Program-made: the position numbers and the translations under genes
Assembly (NCBI RefSeq): GCF_000835495.1
Contig: NW_015622543.1
Coordinates: forward strand, 5,196,619 to 5,260,618
DNA length: 64,000 nucleotides
Origin: Cladophialophora immunda
Taxonomy: Eukaryota > Ascomycota > Eurotiomycetes > Chaetothyriales > Herpotrichiellaceae
Reading direction: 5' to 3'
Shown: positions 56,635-64,000 of the stretch, piece after piece
How positions within the stretch are numbered: position 1 is the first letter of the stretch
Layout of the letters: each line of letters starts with the position of its first letter
Notes under the pieces: model-generated
What the model was told of the DNA's origin: nothing
The model's database searches: none
The model's input: the letters and a program-made list of their open reading frames with translations, nothing else

Positions 56635-57444
56635 CCTTCTGCGCGTGTGCGTGTGCGTGTTGTCGACCTGTGAACAGGCCTCTTCCGAGTCTGGTGGTGG
56701 TCGCTTGGTTTGTACCGAATTCGCAGAGTGTCGAAACTGAATCCTCAACACTGGCTTTATCGTTTGCTCGATTTGCGCGGTCCGTCAGTTCTGGCTGGCT
56801 GGCTGGCTGACTGGGTCGCTCTGTCACCACCTCCTGTTTATACCACTGCTTGCAGAGTCGGCGACGTCGTGGGCCGCGACGTGCCCTGGCCCTCGTGAAT
56901 AATATTGGATCGCCGGAGCCGCCTGGATAAAAGCAATAAGACCGCACCGCACACCCGGTTCTACCGACGCGACAGTCGCCCGGTGGCAAGAATTCGAGGA
57001 TGATTGTGTGTGTGTGTGTGTGTGTGTGTGCTTCCTGGAGCTTGGAGTGATAAAGGCGCAATTAAACTAGTCGTGACAGGTGACAGATGAACACAACACA
57101 CAAGCGCCGGGTTTTGATACGATGGACCAGATGCACTCGGTCCTGATGAGATCGATTGGTTTATCTACTTCTTGACATCTCCCACAATCCTTTCGGGCAG
57201 CGTTGCAGCTGACATTCGTTCCTCTTGGCTTCCGAGCTGAAGTTCTATTCAGTTGCTTGGTGAGGCGCGGAACCGAGGCTTTCGTGCGTAGCTGAACGGC
57301 GCACCGTCGCGGGACGATATTTGGCCCGAATTCGCCTCGACATTGGCGACGACGGTCCACGGTCGAATGCTGTTTCGAGTACGTTCACAGGCTGGAACGC
57401 TCAATCATTTACACGAGGTACACCTGTAGTCCATTGTGCTGCTT
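56635..57444. other. Intergenic spacer with TG microsatellite
   Basis: About 810 bases between two minus-strand genes. Contains a TG dinucleotide run; no gene supported. Confidence 0.6.
57005..57030 (+). repeat. TG dinucleotide microsatellite
   Basis: Thirteen tandem TG units in the 3' flank of the TPP1-like gene. The longest perfect simple repeat in the window. Confidence 0.92.
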
Positions 57445-60400
57445 CTATCTCCCCGAACAAACCACAACGCTGACATCACTGCCCTGCTTCTTCCTGTTCT
57501 GCCCCGACGACGAACCACCGACAGTCTCGGTCGAAGCCCAGCCCTTCTTCTCACCAGCCAACCTCGCATACTGCTGTTCGAACGTCGTAAAGGCCGTGCT
57601 TGTCCCTCTCCAAAATCTCCGTGTTGAGGCTCGCTTCTTTACCCGGACCGACGAGCTCCTGGTCGTATTAGCTGTCACCGATTCTGGTCTGGCTTCGGCC
57701 ACAGGCTTTTGTGGATTGACAAATAGGTCTGCTGATAGTTCAGGGGGCTTCCGCGGTTCGGGCGTGGTGGTAGGTACAGACGTCTTCATCGCTGGCTCTG
57801 GAGACTCGTTCTTGAGTGCCGTCCGTTGCCAAAGACTCCTCTCAACGTCTGGCGTTCCTAATCCGGGCGATGCGGTGTGAGCAGCCTCTTCACGCCATCT
57901 TTCGATGGAGTCAATGCGGTCTTCGACAGCCTGCTCTCCAGCTTCGGGGAGACACTTAACCCGCCGTTGCTGTCGAGCAATCGTTTCTTTTCCCGTCAAT
58001 ACTTTTGCTGTCTCGATTGACGGAACCGGGGCGCCCGCCAAAATGTGGCTTCGCTGATGTATCGAGACCTCATCGAGAGTCGACCTTCGTAGTGTTCCTT
58101 CTCGACTTGGAAGCCTTTCGAGCGTAGAAGGTCTGATAATCCTTTTGTGGTGGCTGGGGTCTTCAATGAAGCCATGGAAGAACTCAACAAATCCCACAGC
58201 TGCGGTGCCTACAGTCCTTACATACGGCTGGTAACTATGAAAATGGTGGAAGACTGCATCGTCCAGATGGGAGGGATGGATCGACTTGGGCCACGGCTCA
58301 CGGATCCAGATTTCCTTGACAAAGCAGTACGAATTGAGGAAGTCGTCCGCGTTCCCTTGATAGTCCGGGTATGCTGCCCGATACCTTGCGAACACACCGT
58401 CAGCTGCGCCTGGCTCGTCCGCCATGACTCTGACTTCGCCATTGTCCACTTCACCGTAGCTAGACTGACGGGTGATCGGTGTCGACGACCGCCTCGGTGC
58501 ATTGATTGTATAGAATAGCTGTCGATGGCGTCCCCCCTGCTTTGGTGAGGGTTGCATGGGACCGCTACTGCTGTCGTCGTCTGCCATCGATGACGGGTGA
58601 GAATGTCGTGTTGACGCTTTGGGGTTATCCATCGTCCGTGAGGTCTCCAGGCGACGCTGCCTCCTTTCCTCACACACTGGAACCTCGCTGGTGCGACCCG
58701 TTGCTATTGGAGGCGGGGAAATAGGACGTCGTAAAGAGTCCTCGAGCCTGTCAACCTGCGGTAGTCGCTGCTCGCGATATTCTACCGTTCTCTTGGTAAC
58801 CGCTACGTTTTCAGGATCGGGGTTCGTGACTTCCTGCTCTTGCCGCTGCTTTTTGGTCGGAACGTCACCGCTTCCCGAATTTGTTCGTTTTCGTTTTGCT
58901 GATATAGAAATCACCTCGCGAGTCTCAGTCATGCCCTCTCCACGAGCCTTTTCACTATTTCCAGGAGCAGCTTTTTCGGGCGATCCTGGGCTGTTTCCTG
59001 CCACAATGTCACAGTCTTGTCCTCCAGCGGCCATGTCGGCGTCAAGAACCTTTTCTCCCGTCGTCTCAGAGCTACAGAGTCGAGAGCCAGGGCCGTCGCT
59101 ATCACCACGGGAATTCGGCAGATCTCGCTGGTCAGGACGAGCCTCCATCTTTCTTTGCGAGCTCGCGCTTGAAGAAAGTGTATTGTCCAAGTTGGCATTG
59201 CGGTTAGGACTCGAGGCCTTGCCTAGGTTGGCATCTTCCAGCTTCCTCACGTCAACCACTTGTGGTTCAAAGTTTGCTATCAGGAGGCTATTTTGATCCG
59301 AGTCCGGGGTTGGATTTGAGCTCGCACCCGTCGGTGCGGCCTCGATGCTTCGTTCTGCAGTTCCGATCGCAGTAACAACTCCTGAGCTTGATTCAAAGTA
59401 GGTTCCGGGGACGAAAGTCGAAGTAGGATTTCCATCATCGACCCCTTTCTTGGAAACGATCGAAGTGATTCGCGAAGCAAGGAGCTTGGGCAAATTTGAG
59501 CCTTTGCTGCTGTATGGCGTCCTCGTGACTTGTATTTTCTTTGAACTGGAGCCATCTGATAGCTCTGCAACCATGGAAGGCGTGTCCTCTTGGGACGAGC
59601 TCTTGTTACTCAGATCAGTATGCTGGAATTGGGGAGAATGTGGTGCCTCCTCGGCCGAAGATCTTGGACCGGCATTCCGATGTGAACCTGGTCCCAAAAA
59701 GAGAGGCCTATGATCATGTAACATTGATTGAGCTTCAAGACCCCGTTCCTGACTGGCGGAGCTACTGAGTGACGGTTCCTGGAGACTTGACATTCCGATC
59801 TCTTCTTTTTCTCCACTATCAGCGAGGTGTAAAGTTCGTTTCTGTCGCGTCGTCAGGTCTGGAGGAGGACTGCTCGAAGGTAATCTAGTCGCTCGACGCT
59901 GTTGCGTTGGGGGGCTCTGAGACCACTCGGCAAATTCCTCGGAATCGCTCTCATTCCCCTCGCTGGGATGGGCTGATTTCGGCGCTTGATCTTGTCCATC
60001 TTGACTTGGACATGGATCTTGTGAAATCTCAGGCTCTACATTCTTCGAGCGCAGTGCGGGATCGCTCGCGTGTTTATCTGCAGCGTCCGAGAGTTGTACG
60101 AGGAGGGGTAGAGGCACTTCTCCTGGCCTCTGTGTGCGACCAACAAGAGGTGGCTGCCAACTGTCTCCGGAGTCCAAAAGCGAAGCCAACAATTTTGCTT
60201 GTTGTCGCGGTATCTTTTGACTGTGTCTGGGAAGATATCTGCATGCTGACGCCTCCTTTCGCCAACGTTGAAAGGGTTTATGAGGCTCTTCAGCCGATGG
60301 CGGGACAACAACTCGGTTTCCGGGACTGAGTTTTGTGGATGGACTGGGTGGCTCTTCCTGGTTGTGGTCCGCTGACTTTTTAGGAGATTCTTGAATGTTG

Positions 60401-61489
60401 CCTCCAAGCTCAGACACTTCCACGGGACTGCTTTTGTCATTGTCTGTTGTGATGACAGGAGTAACCTGAAGTCGCGATGGGTTAGCGTTTGCCGAGCGCG
60501 AGGGAGGCCTAGGCGCAGGTCTCAATCCCTGGCCACTTGTCGTGGATGGAAGCAATAGCGATTCGTTACGGGGCGTAGTGCTTTCCGCTGTAGGTGTGCC
60601 AGAGTCTGCTTTTGGTGCAGGCTGCTGTGTCTGCTTTGAACGGAAACAGTCTGCAGAGCCGCTTAGTCCTTGGATATTATCGGGCGACGGCAGAAAATGA
60701 TCCTCGTTGCTAGGGATGGCCGAGTCTTTTGCTTTTCGAGAGGTCGACTCGGACGGGATGGTCAGGCTCCAACTACTGAGGCAATTTGGAACTTGGGTAC
60801 AGAATGGTTGCTGAGAGACATTTTGCTCATTATCCTCAGCATCGCCATCAGAGGTTGCAAACCCCTCGATTGCCCGTGTATTGATATCAACCTGCGACTT
60901 GAAAGAGTCGGGACTGCCGCAGGATGCCGGTGTTGAGAGACCACGGTTGCGCCTTTTCACGACCCAATATTTGGACATCCTTTCGCGTACATCTTGATCC
61001 TCAGTGACAGCACAGCCTGAAGAAAAGCTTTGTTCCACCCGGTCTGTCTCATCCAAAATCTTGAAGGCTGCAATCTCTAGCAATGGTTTCGGTGGGTTGA
61101 CATGGGGAGTGACTCGGAGGACGGGATCGACGAGGTGTAAGAGTGCTCCATGCTGGGCACCTGAAACTGTTATTTCAGCTGCGGTGCCCTTGGTGAAGAT
61201 GGCCTCTATTTTGTGTATTCCGTCTGATATCTCCCCCCGTGGTTCTGTTGTACCAAGTTTGGGCGGCTGATGCAAAGGGTCAACAATGTAGGCTCGACAA
61301 ATTGCGCGGACTCGTCTTTACCTTCAGGAGAACCACAGTCTTTTGACATGGCGCACCGTAACTTGCTTTCAGTTTATCGTCAATTTTCTGGAATCGATAC
61401 TCGACTGAGTGGCATCCTTCGACTTCGCCAAACCACGCATCAAGACTGGACTTGATGAAATCGGCCAGCCATGGCTTCGAGGATTCCAT
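57445..61489 (-). CDS. TPP1/Tpz1-like shelterin (telomere) protein, very long
   Basis: Probable telomere-capping subunit with a TPP1/Est3-type OB fold at its N-terminus. Exons 61489-61322 and 61266-57445 (55-nt intron) give 1329 residues. The OB region (residues about 1-110) begins MESSKPWLADFIKSSLDAWFG, continues CQKTVVLLKPPKLG and has the strand pattern SDGIHKIEAIFTKGTAAEI, matching the fungal TPP1 profile in outline. Residues about 150-1040 are low-complexity, Ser/Pro-rich and probably disordered, with a basic patch (ISISAKRKRTNSG, PTKKQRQ) as a likely nuclear signal. A second compact block near 1090-1150 (FARYRAAYPDYQGNADDFLNSYCFVKEIWI ... LDDAVFHHFHSYQPYV) looks conserved and may bind a partner. 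The family call is from pattern memory and is moderately sure. Confidence 0.7.
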
Positions 61490-61956
61490 AGGCCCCGGTA
61501 GAGCAATACATTCGAATATACAAGATTGGGTGGATGAGTCGCATTATTCGTTGTGAGTGTTTTGGGGTGCCGCATCCGTGCCCGCTTGCTGGTGGGCGGT
61601 TTGACGCGTTCCGACGCGACTCCCTCTGCCAAGGCAGTGACGTTAGCGGTCGGATAATTGAAGTGATCCCTTGTCGGACGAAGTAAGTGGCGCAGACAGC
61701 GGGCTCCTGCGGGTTCGTCCCATGTTTCTGTGGAGAAATGATCGCATTCACATCCACGATACAACGCCTCAAGGCCGCTGCATGCATTGTTGTTGATGGT
61801 GGCAGACATCTTCTCAACCGTGGGCATATCTGTTACCCTTCCTCGAGATGAGTCCACGAGCATGACGCTGTCCGAGTCTCATCACGATAACCGTCTGAAT
61901 GTGGGCGGAAGGCCTCCAGATTGACGCCCAACGACTAGACAACAAAGCCTCACACC
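61490..61956. promoter_or_regulatory. Divergent promoter of TPP1-like and FAB1 genes
   Basis: 467 nt between two start codons on opposite strands. Short frames only. No TATA box or recognisable operator was picked out. Confidence 0.5.
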
Positions 61957-64000
61957 ATGCCCCCTTCTTCCACTGCTTCCATCCCACCGGACAAGGACAA
62001 GGACATCCAGAAGGACAGGGACAGCCCTTCCGCCTCCTCCATTTTCCTCCCCCTCGGAAGGAGAGCTCGTCGAGACTCTAAGTCATCCTTGTCTCACGAT
62101 CTTGACCAAGATGCCCTCAACCACGCTCTCAACAGCATCCATACTGCGGCATCCCAGTCAAACCACCTGACGGTCTTCAACGACTACACCGATCCCCCGA
62201 CCGCCTCCTCTCAAACGGAGAACAAGTCTTTGGCAAGCGAAATACAAGGAGGCATATCTGGCTTGTACAACAAATTGAAGGCTACCGTGGGTGTCACCAA
62301 GGACGGCGAAGAGAACCATCAAGAAGCATCATCTGCTCTTGCAGTGGGAGATGATCGAGCCAGCTCGAAAGTCAGTTCTGGCCTCACATCCAAGGCGCCG
62401 TCGCCACGCCTGACAGCCTCAGACGCCACGGTTCCAACCGATGCGGCCCTCTCGAAGGCGTCGTCAAAGGCTACTAGCATTTCGAAACCCTCCATACCTT
62501 CTACTCCCGCTCTTCGCTCGCCCACCGGCCCTCCCCAGCCTTCTTCTCACCTTGCTGACCCTTCGGTCACTTCGGTCAACATCCATGCTGTCGGCTCGGC
62601 AAATCATTCGAGGGCTGGCTCAGCGTTCGAGCTTGAGTCTCCCCATGAACGGAGTTTAACAGCTTCTGCAGACAGCGAAAGTCTGCGCAAAGCCCTCTCC
62701 AAGCAGGCAACCGAGACCTCTTTTTCTGAGAGGGGGAACAAGCTGATAACGTCGCCCCTCCTGGGTGCGAGGGGGATGACCGCCTCCCACGATCGAGGGC
62801 TATCAACTGCCTCAAATCACAGTCACTATAGCCACGTCGATGGTGTCGCCAGCCCGCCTTTGCTGGCATCCCCTCAGGCGGAGCGACCAGCAGCTCGTGT
62901 AGTGATGGCGAACAGACAGGACATCCCTTCGCAGCAGAGGCATACCAACCCATTGGACCTCTTGGCTGAAAATGCGGTCAACTCGACGAAAGGATCGTCA
63001 TCCTCCCAAAGTAAACCTAATGAACTCTCTGGCTTAAAATCACCCCTGCTATCGTCTTTGGAGCAGAGGCCGTCCGAGAAACTTGCTCCCAAAATAAGCC
63101 AGTCAAGATTGCCGGGGTTCTACGCCTCTCGAACGGCTTCATCGGATTCGTCGGTCTCTGCTGGTCTGTTGCGTGCAAATCTGGATCATCTCGATGATGA
63201 GACGCGTAGTATTGTCATAAATCGCACTCATCAAGTAAGACCGATCAGCAAGCTGCGCAGCAAGTTGTTGAGCAAGGAATTCTGGATGCGAGATGAGAAT
63301 GCAAAAGACTGCTTCCATTGTGGCGAGCAATTCACTACATTCCGACGAAAGCACCATTGTCGCACGTGCGGTCAGATTTTTGACAACAAGTGCACAGTTG
63401 TCATCAGCGGGAGTCATTTTGGATCCAACAGTGCCGTTCGAGTCTGCAAACCTTGCGAATCAATCATCACTTCCCACGACGACGACTCTTCTGATTACTC
63501 GGCTGAGGATCTGGCTTTGACGGAATCGACTGCCCGGCCACGAACTCCCGAGCCCGCTCTGTTTACTCGCGGCCTCCCCCGATTTGAGGATGACAATACT
63601 TCGGTCACTTCGCAGTCTTTGGAACAGATGGCCAGGACGCCCACGATGAGTTTTCCGGTGCGACGAGCTTTTGATGGAGCCAACCGCAATTCCGCCGTGC
63701 TGGAATTTGATACGACTGATCGACCACTCCCTCGGCCAAGCTCTTCCAGGTCCTTGAAAGCCACTCATTCTATTGGCCACAGCCACAAGAGACACCACTC
63801 CAGGCACCAGCACATACGCAATTTCAAAGCCTACCATGAAGACAGAGCACCTTTCCAACGTCGTGCTGCTGAGGACGGGCTCAAAGCTGGCAAGTCTTCA
63901 GCCTTCCATCGAGATAGCATCATTGACCCGGATCTCGCACAATATCTTTCAGATGACCCTTCAAGTGAGGAGGACCAGTCTATCAACGAAGCCCTGAACC
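61957..64000 (+). CDS. FAB1: 1-phosphatidylinositol-3-phosphate 5-kinase Fab1/PIKfyve, N-terminal part
   Basis: Makes PI(3,5)P2 from PI3P on vacuole and late endosome membranes. The frame runs without a stop from the ATG at 61957 to the window end, 681 codons plus one base, so the rest of the gene is outside. The first 440 residues are Ser/Pro-rich and disordered. A FYVE zinc finger starts at about residue 443: WMRDENAKDCFHCGEQF (the WxxD motif), then RRKHHCRTCGQIFDNKC (the basic PI3P-binding motif) and RVCKPCESI. The CGQIFDNKC wording is typical of Fab1 FYVE domains. The chaperonin-like and PIP-kinase domains expected downstream are not in view. Start context CACCATGCC is good. Confidence 0.93.
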   Translation, partial: MPPSSTASIPPDKDKDIQKDRDSPSASSIFLPLGRRARRDSKSSLSHDLDQDALNHALNSIHTAASQSNHLTVFNDYTDPPTASSQTENKSLASEIQGGISGLYNKLKATVGVTKDGEENHQEASSALAVGDDRASSKVSSGLTSKAPSPRLTASDATVPTDAALSKASSKATSISKPSIPSTPALRSPTGPPQPSSHLADPSVTSVNIHAVGSANHSRAGSAFELESPHERSLTASADSESLRKALSKQATETSFSERGNKLITSPLLGARGMTASHDRGLSTASNHSHYSHVDGVASPPLLASPQAERPAARVVMANRQDIPSQQRHTNPLDLLAENAVNSTKGSSSSQSKPNELSGLKSPLLSSLEQRPSEKLAPKISQSRLPGFYASRTASSDSSVSAGLLRANLDHLDDETRSIVINRTHQVRPISKLRSKLLSKEFWMRDENAKDCFHCGEQFTTFRRKHHCRTCGQIFDNKCTVVISGSHFGSNSAVRVCKPCESIITSHDDDSSDYSAEDLALTESTARPRTPEPALFTRGLPRFEDDNTSVTSQSLEQMARTPTMSFPVRRAFDGANRNSAVLEFDTTDRPLPRPSSSRSLKATHSIGHSHKRHHSRHQHIRNFKAYHEDRAPFQRRAAEDGLKAGKSSAFHRDSIIDPDLAQYLSDDPSSEEDQSINEALN

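Noticed and set aside
1..64000. tRNA, rRNA, CRISPR or transposon features
   Set aside because: No B-box-like tRNA signature with matching arms, no rRNA-like stretch, no spaced repeats and no transposase or long terminal repeats were noticed by eye; a tRNAscan-SE and repeat search would settle it.

Overview
This window is nuclear DNA of a filamentous ascomycete (Pezizomycotina). Genes carry short GT-AG introns, mostly 49-95 nt, with CTAAC/CTGAC-type branch sites. Families restricted to or typical of moulds recur: DUF3074, DUF3176, a Zn2Cys6 regulator, a PDR-type ABC transporter, a fungal MscS channel with an EF-hand, and a TPP1-like shelterin subunit. Genus cannot be fixed from sequence alone; a Eurotiomycete relative is a guess. 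I built 23 well-supported gene models, one doubtful model and the spacers between them. All splice sites were placed by eye and every complete multi-exon model was checked for a continuous frame.

Region 1 (1-20.6 kb) is mostly housekeeping: the 3' end of a cation/Ca exchanger, a 4-coumarate-CoA-ligase-like enzyme with a possible peroxisomal tail, GAR transformylase (purine synthesis), a C2-domain protein, then CDC6 (replication licensing) divergent from a UBX5-like Cdc48 adaptor, a germinal-centre kinase and a DUF3074 protein.

Region 2 (20.6-41.2 kb) is accessory in character. A full-size PDR ABC transporter is divergent from a Zn2Cys6 transcription factor, and their 1.28-kb shared promoter holds a perfect 20-bp palindrome. 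Then come an intronless subtilase of KP-43 type without a visible signal peptide, a microsomal P450, a 3-hydroxyisobutyrate-dehydrogenase-like enzyme, a carboxymuconolactone-decarboxylase-family protein and a bestrophin-like channel. Long gene-free stretches separate them. There is no polyketide, peptide or terpene core enzyme, so a detoxification or catabolic role is more plausible than a classical secondary-metabolite cluster.

Region 3 (43-64 kb) has two Golgi-type glycosyltransferases (GT25 and GT32), an alpha/beta hydrolase, a DUF3176 membrane protein, an MscS channel, a hotdog thioesterase ending in the peroxisomal signal AKL, a small unknown membrane protein, a 1329-residue TPP1-like telomere protein, and divergent from it the 5' part of FAB1 (PI3P 5-kinase), which runs off the window.

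The observations I would follow first are the palindrome in the transporter/regulator promoter, the 31-nt stop-containing cassette inside an intron of the regulator, the intracellular KP-43-like protease, and the very long TPP1-like protein with a second conserved block near its C-terminus.
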